Part shown: piece by piece, positions 1 to 8,011 of the stretch | Numbering within the stretch: the first letter of the stretch is position 1 | Layout of the letters: every line of letters starts with the position of its first letter | Assembly: GCF_042660675.1 (NCBI RefSeq) | Contig: NZ_JBHSUL010000026.1 | Location: forward strand, 1 to 43,787 | Origin: Marinilactibacillus sp042660675 | GTDB taxonomy: Bacteria > Bacillota > Bacilli > Lactobacillales > Carnobacteriaceae_A | Reading direction: 5' to 3' | DNA length: 43,787 nucleotides | Translations under genes and position numbers: made by a program | Notes under the pieces: generated by a model | What the model was told of the DNA's origin: nothing | Database searches by the model: none | Seen by the model: the letters and a program-made list of their open reading frames with translations, nothing else

Positions 1-42
1 AATCGAGTATCGACGAACTCATACAAACGAGTGTAAAATAGC

Positions 43-80
43 ATAAAAAAACAGAGCAGAATATCTGCTCTGAAAAAAGT
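43..80 (-). terminator. Intrinsic terminator after trmB
   Basis: Read on the minus strand, a CAGAGCAGA/TCTGCTCTG hairpin with a short loop is followed by a run of T residues. It lies about 50 bases past the trmB stop codon and ends that transcript. Positions 1-42 beyond it hold nothing I recognise. Confidence 0.85.
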
Positions 81-129
81 CTAACTTTTTGGGGTCACTA
101 TATCGCATTCGTTACGCTTTTTTCTTTAA

Positions 130-777
130 TTAGCCTTGTTCTGGAAAGTAAGCCACTGTCTTATAAATGCGATTGCCTTTTTTCGAAAATTTCTCTTCAT
201 ATTCTGTCATAATATTACCTTCGACATCACTATTATGAAGATCCAGATATAACTCTTTTAAAATCATCCCTTTTTCTGAAAAACTAATCAGTGAATACTC
301 AAACAATCCTTGATTATCTGTTTTAAAATGTAGTTCTCCCTGGTCATCTAGTACCGTTTCATAGCTGTTCAAAAAGTCTTTGTAAGTCAGACGTCTTTTT
401 TCATGTCTATTTTTTGGCCATGGATCAGAAAACGTTAGGTAAATTCTTTGAACTTCACCTTTTTCAAAATAGGTTTTAAGGTCTTGTGCATTCACCTGAA
501 GTAATTGAACATTTGGCAAGTCTTCTTCTATTTGTTTTTCAAGCGCAGATACGATTACACTAGTCTGTAATTCGATACCTAAATAGTTGATGTGAGGATT
601 TTGTTTAGCCATTTCAATTAAAAATCGACCTTTGCCCATCCCTATTTCCATGTGAAGTGGCTGTTTCTTTTCAAATCGATCTTGCCACTTCCCTTTCCAT
701 TCATCAGGTTTAGCTACAACATATTGGTCATACTCCAATAATTTCTCTTCAGCTCCTGGTTTATTTCTTAAACGCAT
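130..777 (-). CDS. trmB: tRNA (guanine-N7)-methyltransferase TrmB
   Basis: A SAM-dependent methyltransferase that forms m7G46 in the variable loop of tRNAs. The 215-residue length is typical for the bacterial family. The SAM-binding loop EIGMGKG is at residues 44-50, and the family signature DPWPKNRH, which carries catalytic and tRNA-contacting residues, is at 118-125. The ATG start follows an AAGGAGA ribosome-binding site. It lies downstream of ccrZ, separated by a hairpin that may act as a terminator, and ends before a strong terminator. The trmB/ccrZ neighbourhood is conserved in Lactobacillales. Identity is secure. Confidence 0.96.
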   Translation of the reverse strand: MRLRNKPGAEEKLLEYDQYVVAKPDEWKGKWQDRFEKKQPLHMEIGMGKGRFLIEMAKQNPHINYLGIELQTSVIVSALEKQIEEDLPNVQLLQVNAQDLKTYFEKGEVQRIYLTFSDPWPKNRHEKRRLTYKDFLNSYETVLDDQGELHFKTDNQGLFEYSLISFSEKGMILKELYLDLHNSDVEGNIMTEYEEKFSKKGNRIYKTVAYFPEQG

Positions 778-798
778 AACTCTATTCTCTCCTTAACG

Positions 799-844
799 TA
801 AAAATAGGGACAGATTCAATCAAGATTGTCTGATCCCCATTTTC
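799..844 (-). terminator. Probable terminator between ccrZ and trmB
   Basis: An imperfect long hairpin (AAAATgGGGA..CAGA pairing with TCTG.TCCC.ATTTT on the minus strand) ends in a short T run. It lies 50 bases after the ccrZ stop. The stem has bulges, so it may only partly terminate, allowing read-through to trmB. Confidence 0.5.
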
Positions 845-895
845 CTATAAATTTAATTTCACTAGTTTCGAATAATACCTAAATCAGTTCTTCAA

Positions 896-1678
896 TCAAA
901 GTAATTGATCAATCTTAATAATAGAATTGTTCATTTTAATAAATTGACCTTTTCGGTGAGCATTCTTGACATCAATCAACAATGTCATGATGACATACCA
1001 TTGAATCCGCATCATAAAAGATTCTGTTAATTCGTGTTCATATTCAACCAACCAGCTATTCCATTGCTCTTTATCGATATAGCGACTAAATAGTTGTCCT
1101 ATATCATATGCAAGGTCCGCTAGTACAGCTGAATCCCAGTCAACGAGATACAATTCATCTTCTTCAGACAGCAACCAGTTTTTTCTGGATACATCTCCGT
1201 GACAAACGGTCACTTCAGAATCTTTGATGATATCTAGTTTAGTATCTTGCACCCATTCCAACGCTTTTTTCAATTGCGGGTGTTCTGCCAGTTCTTCTGG
1301 AATGTTTTCTTGATACTCTGCTAGAAGATCCTGCGGTGTGATGGATTGACCTCCCATACGCTGGAGCATTCTTTTCAAACTCTGAGAACGATGGACTTTC
1401 TTAAGTATTTTGGCAACTCTAGAAGATAACATTTCGTCTTTAAAAAGATTTCGACCGTTGCACCACTCTTGTGCCGTTAAAACGTCTCCGTTTCCAATTC
1501 TCTTGGTCCATATCAATCTAGGAGAAATTCCTTCTAGTGAAAGTGCTGCTAAAAAAGGTGATGAATTTCGCTTTAGAAAAAGCTTTTCTTCATTTTTTGT
1601 CCCCATATAAGCCTGACCGGTGTCTCCACCTATAGGATGTAATTTCCACCCCGTTTCTCTCTCTAACTCCATATCCAC
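896..1678 (-). CDS. ccrZ: CcrZ/YtmP-type phosphotransferase (choline kinase fold)
   Basis: A member of the aminoglycoside/choline kinase-like family. The catalytic loop HGDVSRKNW is at residues 160-168 (Brenner motif with catalytic Asp), and the metal-binding VDWDSA is at 179-184. In Streptococcus pneumoniae the protein encoded next to trmB is CcrZ, a ribosyl-2-deoxyribose kinase that licenses DnaA-driven replication initiation; B. subtilis YtmP is the homologue. Position next to trmB and length (260 aa) both support orthology. The start is either GTG at 1678 (AAAGGA four bases upstream) or ATG at 1672 (ten bases). A near-consensus promoter lies upstream, so it is transcribed separately from dat. 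The cell-cycle role is inferred from the pneumococcal work. Confidence 0.85.
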   Translation of the reverse strand: MDMELERETGWKLHPIGGDTGQAYMGTKNEEKLFLKRNSSPFLAALSLEGISPRLIWTKRIGNGDVLTAQEWCNGRNLFKDEMLSSRVAKILKKVHRSQSLKRMLQRMGGQSITPQDLLAEYQENIPEELAEHPQLKKALEWVQDTKLDIIKDSEVTVCHGDVSRKNWLLSEEDELYLVDWDSAVLADLAYDIGQLFSRYIDKEQWNSWLVEYEHELTESFMMRIQWYVIMTLLIDVKNAHRKGQFIKMNNSIIKIDQLL

Positions 1679-1736
1679 TCAATCCTTTTATTATCCATAT
1701 TCGCCCGTTCACTTTCCTGATAGCATTGTCTCCTCT

Positions 1737-1765
1737 ATTGTAGAAAGAAATGACCTACTCGTCAA
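1737..1765 (-). promoter_or_regulatory. Promoter of ccrZ(-trmB)
   Basis: On the minus strand TTGACG and TACAAT are separated by exactly 17 bases, close to the sigma-A consensus. The start point would fall about 50-55 bases before the ccrZ start codon. Confidence 0.8.
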
Positions 1766-1882
1766 GCGGATAGACGTTCTTTTTCTAGATTACTGACTAC
1801 TTGAGTCTAAGAACAGTTCTATAAGCTGTTTGAGCAGGTTCATTTTAATTGTTCGTTTTGTCTTCATCATTCATTTTCGATC

Positions 1883-2740
1883 TTACAGTAGTTCTCCGCA
1901 AGCTTCTTCTATCTTCAGTTTAAATGCTTCTGCTAATTGTTCTGTGATTTTTCCACGTTGACCGCCATTCACTTTTTTTCCATCGATCGTATGGATGGGC
2001 ATTACTTCAATAGTCGTACTTGAACAAAAGACTTCATCGGCTTCTTTAAGTTGCTCTAACGTAAAAGGTTCTTCTTTAACTTCTATTCCTAATTCTTCTG
2101 CACATTTGAGCCAAACGATTTTTGTCACACCCGGTAAAATCAAGTTTCCATCGGGATGCGTATAAATAGTACCATCTTTAACAATTGCAACATTTGAGGC
2201 AGAACACTCTGTAACAATACCATCACGATGCAAGATCGCTTCATCAGCATTTTTTTTATGTGCTTCGTGTTTGACCATGATATTTCCCAGAAGGCTAATC
2301 GACTTGATATCACATTTTAACCATCTAATGTCCGGTTCTGTAATTGTAGTAATACCATTTTCGATCTTTTGGGCATTTCTGGGTACTGCTGTTACATTTC
2401 CAGTTATCGTTGGTAAAACGCTCATGTCAGGATATACATGATTTCTTGGAGAAGCTACGCCTCTGGTTGCTTGTAGATAAAGATTTCCAGTTTGTACGTC
2501 GCTCTCATTCAATAATTTAACCATCAAATTTTTCATTTCTTCCTTTGATTGAGGAATGACCATTTCAATCTTATCCGCACTAGAATACAGGCGGTCGACA
2601 TGCTCATCTAAGCCAAAAAAATGACCGTTATAAGCTCTTACTACTTCATATATACCATCACCGAACTGGTATCCTCTGTCTTCTGGGTCTATCTTAACTT
2701 CTTCTCGATCAACAATTTGGCTATTCCAGATTACTTTCAT
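1883..2740 (-). CDS. dat: D-amino acid aminotransferase
   Basis: A fold-type IV PLP aminotransferase that interconverts D-alanine and D-glutamate with their 2-oxo acids, supplying D-Glu/D-Ala for peptidoglycan. The N-terminal signature YQFGDGIYEVVRAY begins at residue 24. The PLP lysine is expected at K146 in the CDIK motif. The cofactor-contacting Glu near 178 lies in TECSASN. The 285-residue length matches Bacillus D-amino acid transaminases (about 280). The ATG follows GAGGA. It lies 22 bases after ecsB and is probably co-transcribed with ecsAB. A branched-chain aminotransferase is less likely because the sequence matches the D-amino acid subgroup around the PLP lysine. Confidence 0.92.
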   Translation of the reverse strand: MKVIWNSQIVDREEVKIDPEDRGYQFGDGIYEVVRAYNGHFFGLDEHVDRLYSSADKIEMVIPQSKEEMKNLMVKLLNESDVQTGNLYLQATRGVASPRNHVYPDMSVLPTITGNVTAVPRNAQKIENGITTITEPDIRWLKCDIKSISLLGNIMVKHEAHKKNADEAILHRDGIVTECSASNVAIVKDGTIYTHPDGNLILPGVTKIVWLKCAEELGIEVKEEPFTLEQLKEADEVFCSSTTIEVMPIHTIDGKKVNGGQRGKITEQLAEAFKLKIEEACGELL

Positions 2741-2762
2741 GTCTTTTTCCTCGTTTCTCTAA

Positions 2763-3986
2763 TTAAAATTGCTCCATCCGTTTTAAACGCTTAGGCAAAT
2801 ACAGTCTTGTAAACATCAAGATAAAGATCGCACCACCTAAAAATAAGCTTGCACCGCTATAAATATCTTTGGTTAATCCGGTAAGTGTAAAAATAACCAA
2901 AACGACTGCAAGAACTTCCGTTATTAAACGCTGGATGGATTTTATTTTACCAGTCTCTTGAATCGGGTACAATTGAAAATAAAAATTTTGTTTGAACTGT
3001 TGGTAAATCGGCATCAATTGGAAACCAATGAGGTACAGAAAAAGTACCGCTAACATGAGATTCAAGACAATCAGTGTACTGAATGAAATCATCAAAACAC
3101 TAATTAAAACCAATCTACTGACAAGTCCACTGTAGGAAGGATTTCTGTAGAAAGATCTTAAAATATAAAAGTAATGTGGTTGCGAAAATTTTCCGGACTG
3201 AAAGTTTATGACTTTGTCTAACCATTTCAACCGTCTTGGATGAGATTCAATAAAAGAAACCTCAGTGAATAAGTTAATGAATCGATAAAGTTTCTGCTGT
3301 CTATTTTCTTCTTTTGCGATAACATCATTCCATTGTAATCTATTAGATGCTCGGTCCATTTTTTTATTATATATAAACTGTATTAAGACGATGATTATGG
3401 AAAAAAACAGCCCCAGAGATACCCCTACAAATATGCTCAATGTAAATCCAAATAAACTAATCATCTTTCCTGCATGAGTATATAGACTTCTCTTTAAAAC
3501 TTCACTTTGAAAAAAACTCATAAATTGAAAATTCAAATCAATGTATTTAAAAAGAACTGACGTAGCTAAAAAAAGTGGCCAGACATTGAATTTTATACCT
3601 TGTGTTGCGACTAGCAAGGGCATAGCTGCCGCAGACACGAAGGCCACTGGAAAAGCTAATACTAGCAAACTCTTCAATACACTCTTTTTCAAGACAGGGA
3701 TAACCTCTGATTCTAATGGCAATAAAAAGACGACATCTGCTTGTTGCATCAATGTAGTGATTGTTCCGCCAGTTACAACACCTACCATAAGAATCAACAA
3801 AATGAAACGAGGTAGTATAGCGCCTTGTTCAATTGTCTGGACGTAATTCGAGTATCCAAATCCAGCAGCTCCAAGTACCAGCAACAACGCCAGCACAAAA
3901 TGATCATTCAAGACATATTTCATATACCTTGAAAGTTGCTTGAAATGAATAGAGGATCGTTGTTTGAACAATGATTGAATCGTCAT
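2763..3986 (-). CDS. ecsB: ABC transporter permease EcsB
   Basis: Integral membrane subunit of the Ecs ABC transporter. It is 407 residues with many hydrophobic stretches from about residue 30 to the end, roughly eight to ten predicted membrane segments, and a basic cytoplasmic loop near residues 205-270. In B. subtilis and staphylococci Ecs affects protein secretion, regulated intramembrane proteolysis (RasP) and competence; its substrate may be peptide fragments. The start codon overlaps the ecsA stop (ATGA), indicating translational coupling. Sequence similarity among EcsB proteins is modest, so the name rests partly on the ecsA-ecsB/hit arrangement. Confidence 0.88.
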   Translation of the reverse strand: MTIQSLFKQRSSIHFKQLSRYMKYVLNDHFVLALLLVLGAAGFGYSNYVQTIEQGAILPRFILLILMVGVVTGGTITTLMQQADVVFLLPLESEVIPVLKKSVLKSLLVLAFPVAFVSAAAMPLLVATQGIKFNVWPLFLATSVLFKYIDLNFQFMSFFQSEVLKRSLYTHAGKMISLFGFTLSIFVGVSLGLFFSIIIVLIQFIYNKKMDRASNRLQWNDVIAKEENRQQKLYRFINLFTEVSFIESHPRRLKWLDKVINFQSGKFSQPHYFYILRSFYRNPSYSGLVSRLVLISVLMISFSTLIVLNLMLAVLFLYLIGFQLMPIYQQFKQNFYFQLYPIQETGKIKSIQRLITEVLAVVLVIFTLTGLTKDIYSGASLFLGGAIFILMFTRLYLPKRLKRMEQF

Positions 3987-4723
3987 ACTGCAAAACCCTC
4001 TTCGTCAGCCAGACGTCCATATATTTCATCCAAACTCGCTCCAGGCATCTGAAATTCTAATTGAAGTTCCTCTAAATTACCTTTCGCAAAAACTTTTCCA
4101 TCATGAAGAATAACAAAAGAATCGCAGATTTTTTCTGCGTTCGTTAAAACGTGAGTAGACATCAATATAGATGCGCCCGCTTGTTTTCTTTGTTCCATCA
4201 ATTTAAGTAAATCTCTTATCGCTAGAGGGTCTAATCCTAAGAATGGTTCATCTATCACATAAAGGCTAGGTTCTATCAGAAATGCACAAACAATCATGAC
4301 CTTTTGTTTCATTCCTTTAGAAAAATCAGATGGAAACCATTCCAGTCGGTCTTTTAATCTAAACAGAGAAAGTAATGGCTCCGCTCTTTTAAAAGCCACT
4401 TCTTTTTCAATACCGTAAGCCATAGCCGTTATTTCTATATGTTCTTTTAACGTCATTTCGTCGTATAAAACAGGTGTTTCTGGGACAAATCCAATATTTT
4501 TTTTATACTCTATATTATCTTCATTAATGGTTTTCCCATTTAACGTAATTTTGCCTTCGAAAGGTTCCAATAGACCCATAATATGCTTAATCGTTGTACT
4601 CTTCCCCGCACCATTAAGCCCTATTAATCCTACCAATTCCCCATCTGAGACATCAAAGGAGACTTTTTTTAGAATAGGTCTTCTTGTATAGCCTCCTGTG
4701 ACATTTTGTATCTGTAAGCTCAT
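3983..4723 (-). CDS. ecsA: ABC transporter ATP-binding protein EcsA
   Basis: Nucleotide-binding subunit of the Ecs exporter. Walker A GLNGAGKST is at residues 35-43, the signature motif is degenerate (FSKGMKQ, 134-140 instead of LSGGQ), Walker B LYVIDEP is at 154-160, and the switch histidine is H191 in STHVL. The position usually holding the Q-loop glutamine reads PETP (from residue 81), as in B. subtilis EcsA. It pairs with ecsB, is divergent from hit as in Bacillus, and starts at ATG after AGGAGG. Length (246 aa) is normal. Confidence 0.94.
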   Translation of the reverse strand: MSLQIQNVTGGYTRRPILKKVSFDVSDGELVGLIGLNGAGKSTTIKHIMGLLEPFEGKITLNGKTINEDNIEYKKNIGFVPETPVLYDEMTLKEHIEITAMAYGIEKEVAFKRAEPLLSLFRLKDRLEWFPSDFSKGMKQKVMIVCAFLIEPSLYVIDEPFLGLDPLAIRDLLKLMEQRKQAGASILMSTHVLTNAEKICDSFVILHDGKVFAKGNLEELQLEFQMPGASLDEIYGRLADEEGFAV

Positions 4724-4754
4724 ATATAAACTTCCTCCTATTCGAGTTCTCTAT

Positions 4755-4763
4755 ATTTTACCA
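4755..4763 (-). promoter_or_regulatory. Extended -10 promoter of ecsAB
   Basis: Minus-strand TGGTAAAAT is an extended -10 element about 30 bases upstream of the ecsA start codon; the -35 region is poor. I did not find a clear promoter for the divergent hit gene in the remaining 100 bases. Confidence 0.5.
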
Positions 4764-4886
4764 TAAGTTCAAATAAAGCTGAGGAAGAAAATAGGCTTCT
4801 TTTTATTAAAATGCTAGATTCTATGCTAAACTAGAATAAATCATGAGATCATGTGGATGATCGTTAAAACGAAATGAGGAATGAAA

Positions 4887-5324
4887 ATGACAGACAGTAT
4901 CTTTACAAAAATAATAAAAGAAGAAATTCCTGCTCGTAAAATTTTTGAGAATGAACATGTGATGGCTATAATGGATTTGTCACAAGTTACTAGAGGCCAC
5001 ACATTGATTATTACAAAAAAACCAGTTCGAAATATTTTTGAATACGATGAGGATTTAGCAGCAAATGTATTTTCAAGTCTTCCTATAGTGGCAAAAGCTG
5101 TCAAAGAACACAATCCTGACGTTAAAGGGTTAAATATTTTAATGAACAATGAAGCAGTCGCTTCCCAGACTGTTTTCCATAGTCATATTCATTTATTACC
5201 AAGATATAGTGAAGATGATGATTTTGGTCTGAAGTGGTCAGATAATTCTGATCAATATACTGACGCAGAATTAGATAACATACAATCAGAACTCATAAAG
5301 GCATTGGAGGGAATGACAAAATGA
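4887..5324 (+). CDS. hit: HIT-family nucleotide hydrolase/transferase
   Basis: A histidine-triad protein of the Hint/PKCI type that hydrolyses nucleoside phosphoramidates or related adenylated compounds. The triad H98-S-H100-I-H102 is intact (HSHIHLL). I chose the ATG at 4887 because GAGGA ends six bases before it, whereas the in-frame ATG at 4881 abuts that site. The product is 145 aa, the usual Hit length. It is divergent from ecsA, an arrangement shared with B. subtilis. Its stop overlaps the start of the next gene by ATGA. The physiological substrate is unknown in this group. Confidence 0.93.
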   Translation: MTDSIFTKIIKEEIPARKIFENEHVMAIMDLSQVTRGHTLIITKKPVRNIFEYDEDLAANVFSSLPIVAKAVKEHNPDVKGLNILMNNEAVASQTVFHSHIHLLPRYSEDDDFGLKWSDNSDQYTDAELDNIQSELIKALEGMTK

Positions 5325-5680
5325 AACATTTTATTTTAGGTAGTTTAAGCGGAATCATTCTAGGAGGTACGTACGGATTATTGACGACACCGAGATCCGG
5401 TAAAGAAAATCAGGAAAAACTGAAAAAATATATTGATGATACTACCGATCACGTAAAGGATGTAAATGATAAAGTCAGCGACTTGAAAGCAGCGATGCAA
5501 AATTTAACTGACGAAGGAATGAAATTACAAACTGAATTCATCACTGATATTCAAGCTCTTTCAAATGAGTATATGTATGAAGCACAACCAAGAATAGAGA
5601 GAATTCAAAGAAAAACGGACAAGATTAATAAAGATATTGAAGTAGCCACTGTGAACATTAAAAGTACAACTGCAAAATAA
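5321..5680 (+). CDS. YtxH-like general stress/membrane-anchored protein
   Basis: A 119-residue protein with an N-terminal hydrophobic segment (about residues 3-22) rich in small residues, then a TPRSGKE motif typical of the YtxH family, then a long charged helical region likely to form a coiled coil (about residues 35-110). It starts inside the hit stop codon (ATGA overlap), so the two are translationally coupled. YtxH-like proteins are associated with general stress, but the biochemical role is unknown. The transcript ends at the bidirectional hairpin shared with prsA. Confidence 0.8.
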   Translation: MKHFILGSLSGIILGGTYGLLTTPRSGKENQEKLKKYIDDTTDHVKDVNDKVSDLKAAMQNLTDEGMKLQTEFITDIQALSNEYMYEAQPRIERIQRKTDKINKDIEVATVNIKSTTAK

Positions 5681-5688
5681 TGACACAT

Positions 5689-5726
5689 AAAAAGAAGGCA
5701 TTGCCACTTGGCAAGCCTTCTTTTTA
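5689..5726. terminator. Bidirectional terminator between ytxH-like gene and prsA
   Basis: AAAAAGAAGGC and GCCTTCTTTTT form a hairpin with T runs on both strands, placed between the convergent ytxH-like gene and prsA. It can terminate both transcripts. Confidence 0.92.
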
Positions 5727-5744
5727 TTACAAACTGAGAGAAAT

Positions 5745-6770
5745 TTACTCTGAGTCTTCTGTATTTTCTTCTGTATCTGTCTCTGTGTTCTCATCTGTAT
5801 TTTCATCAGAATTTTCTTCTGTGTTTTCTTCCGTATCCGTTGCATCATCAGCAGGTGTTTCTTCTTCAACTGGCTGTTCTTCCGTCGCCGGTTGCATGTA
5901 GGCACTCATTGCATTGCTTAAATCATCATCAGCAATTTGGACATTAGCGTCTGCTACTAAAGAAGAGATCACTTCTTGGACGTAAGCTTGATCTGCTAAT
6001 TTCTCAGCGATCATATTTTCTTCAATCGTTTCTCTTTCTTCATCAAGCGTGCCTTTTTCTCCGACTTTCACTAGTTTGATCACATGGTAACCAAACTGTG
6101 ATTGAACAGGTTCTTGAGTAACATCTCCTTCATTCTCTAAAGCATTTGCAGCTTCTTCAAACTCAGGTACAAATTGACCTTCAACCAGTTCCATTTCACC
6201 GTTATTAGCTACTGAAGCGGTATCTGTAGAGTATTCTTGAACAAGTTCACTGAAATCTGCTCCATCGTTCAATTGTTCAATAATATCATTCGCAGTATCT
6301 TCATCTTCAACTAAGATATGAGAAATTGTGTTGTTCACTGAGTAGTTATCATACGCTTCTTGAATATCTTCATCAGAGAAATCTGCATATTCAGAAATCG
6401 CTTTTTCAACTAATAAAGATGTACGCATTGTTTGTTTTAAGTCATCAACGTCTAAACCTTGGTTCGCAATCAGTTCCTCGAACTGGTCAACACCACCATA
6501 TTGTTCAGCTTCTGATTCAAATTCTGCATCAACATCTTCTTCTGACACTTGATCGCCATGGGCATTTTCTAAAATATCTTCAAGTAACATTTGTTGAAGC
6601 ATTTGTTCACCGTATTTTTGACCAGATTGTGTTACTTCATTTTTCATACGTTCATATAGAGCATCTTCTCTAATTCTTCCGTTTTCAGTAGAAGCCACTT
6701 CTGGGCTATTAGAACAACTTGCAAGTAATATTCCTGAACAAGCCATTGTAGCGATTAACCATTTTTTCAT
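5745..6770 (-). CDS. prsA: Foldase lipoprotein PrsA (peptidyl-prolyl isomerase)
   Basis: An extracellular, lipid-anchored chaperone that folds secreted proteins and penicillin-binding proteins. The signal peptide ends in lipobox LASC with the lipidated Cys at position 19. An N-terminal SurA-like helical region (about 25-145) precedes a parvulin PpiC domain (about 149-236, starting ISHILV and ending FGYHVIKL). The C-terminal 45 residues or so (295-341) are a low-complexity tail of Glu, Thr, Asp and Asn, longer and more acidic than the Bacillus protein's end. The gene stands alone near ecsAB, consistent with a shared secretion theme. Identity is secure; the role of the tail is unknown. Confidence 0.95.
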   Translation of the reverse strand: MKKWLIATMACSGILLASCSNSPEVASTENGRIREDALYERMKNEVTQSGQKYGEQMLQQMLLEDILENAHGDQVSEEDVDAEFESEAEQYGGVDQFEELIANQGLDVDDLKQTMRTSLLVEKAISEYADFSDEDIQEAYDNYSVNNTISHILVEDEDTANDIIEQLNDGADFSELVQEYSTDTASVANNGEMELVEGQFVPEFEEAANALENEGDVTQEPVQSQFGYHVIKLVKVGEKGTLDEERETIEENMIAEKLADQAYVQEVISSLVADANVQIADDDLSNAMSAYMQPATEEQPVEEETPADDATDTEENTEENSDENTDENTETDTEENTEDSE

Positions 6771-7016
6771 ATTTTACTTTACACATCCTACTTCTATAAG
6801 TTTTAAAATCAAAACATTTAGCAAATCTATACAAGCTAATTTATGACAGCTTTTCATTGATTTACTTTGTTTTACTCTTCTATACTTTGATTAATATACC
6901 ACAGCATTGATTACTTTTAAACCTATGTCGCGATAAAAACCTGCTTTTTACTAAAATGCTAAGAATGTTTACACATTATTCATGAGTTTGAATAATATTT
7001 GAAGCTATACTGATTT
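6771..7016. other. Intergenic region upstream of prsA
   Basis: 246 AT-rich bases between yhaM and prsA. On the minus strand a weak promoter candidate (TTTAAA, 17 bases, TATATT preceded by TGG) lies about 130 bases before prsA. I see no strong yhaM terminator and no RNA gene. Confidence 0.4.
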
Positions 7017-7982
7017 TTACAGTTTATCTGAAAGGTTTGAACGATAAAAAGATCGATTTTCCATAGCCCATAGTCGTTCTGAAAATGCCCCTTTTTCTGT
7101 TTTGTTGATTGCTGACTGAAGCATATTCATCCTAGCATCAATCTGATCAATATAGTGAAGGGCTTCTGCTTCAGGAACTTGCGGTCTGACAGGAGATCCA
7201 TATTCCAGCTGACCGTGATGAGACAATACCATATGTTTTAATAAAACAACATCTTCGTTTGATTCATTAATTTTCAGTTGCTGGCAAGCTTTAGAAATTT
7301 CTTCATGTACAATCACAATATGTCCAATCAACTTTCCTTCAAGCGTATACTCTGTGGCAGTTGGTCCGGATAATTCCACCACTTTCCCAACATCATGAAG
7401 GATTAGACCAGAAAATAGTAAGGACTGATCCAAAAAGTCATATTGCTCCACAATCGAACGAGCAATTCCTAGCATGGAAATTGTGTGATAGGCCAAACCA
7501 CCTAAAAAAGCATGATGATTAGTCTTAGCAGCTGGACTCTGGAAAAAGTCTTTCTGGTACTTATTCATGATATGTCGAACAATTCGATTCATGTTCGCAT
7601 TCGTAATGTCAAAAATCGCCTTATTGAATTGTTCAATCATTTTTTCTTTCTTGATAGGTGCTCTTTCAACGTAAAGTTCAGGATTCGCTGGTTCACCTTC
7701 TGTAGCTACTCGAATCGCATTGATTTTTAATTGCGGGCTCCCTTTATACTCTTCTCTTTTTCCATTTACTTTAACAACAGCCCCAGAACGAAAAGTTTCA
7801 ACATCTTCTTCAGAAGCATCCCAGTAATTAGCCGACATCTCACCACTTGTATCCTGAAAAGTAAAGGCTAGATAAGGCTTTCCGTTTCTAGTCGTCTTTT
7901 CTTCTGATGACTTAATTAACAAGAACAAGTTCACTTGCTCATCCATGCGATATTCATATAATTTTTTCTCCACTATACTCAT
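7017..7982 (-). CDS. yhaM: 3'-5' exoribonuclease YhaM
   Basis: A 3'-to-5' exoribonuclease that trims RNA ends and can act on DNA. An N-terminal OB-fold nucleic acid-binding domain (about 16-95) precedes an HD phosphohydrolase domain, with H166 in AYHTI and the metal-binding pair in LHDVGK (HD at 196-197). Length (321 aa) is typical. The ATG at 7982 has AAAGGGA directly against it, so the GTG nine bases downstream may be the true start. It is the third gene of yhaO-yhaN-yhaM, 29 bases after yhaN, as in B. subtilis. Confidence 0.95.
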   Translation of the reverse strand: MSIVEKKLYEYRMDEQVNLFLLIKSSEEKTTRNGKPYLAFTFQDTSGEMSANYWDASEEDVETFRSGAVVKVNGKREEYKGSPQLKINAIRVATEGEPANPELYVERAPIKKEKMIEQFNKAIFDITNANMNRIVRHIMNKYQKDFFQSPAAKTNHHAFLGGLAYHTISMLGIARSIVEQYDFLDQSLLFSGLILHDVGKVVELSGPTATEYTLEGKLIGHIVIVHEEISKACQQLKINESNEDVVLLKHMVLSHHGQLEYGSPVRPQVPEAEALHYIDQIDARMNMLQSAINKTEKGAFSERLWAMENRSFYRSNLSDKL

Positions 7983-8011
7983 TCCCTTTCAGGTTTTTAT
8001 CCATAGTTCGT

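Noticed and set aside
1..42. Short dyad ACTC/GAGT and TGTAAAAT as a plus-strand promoter
   Set aside because: The arms are only four bases and there is no spacing-correct -35; too close to the window edge to judge.
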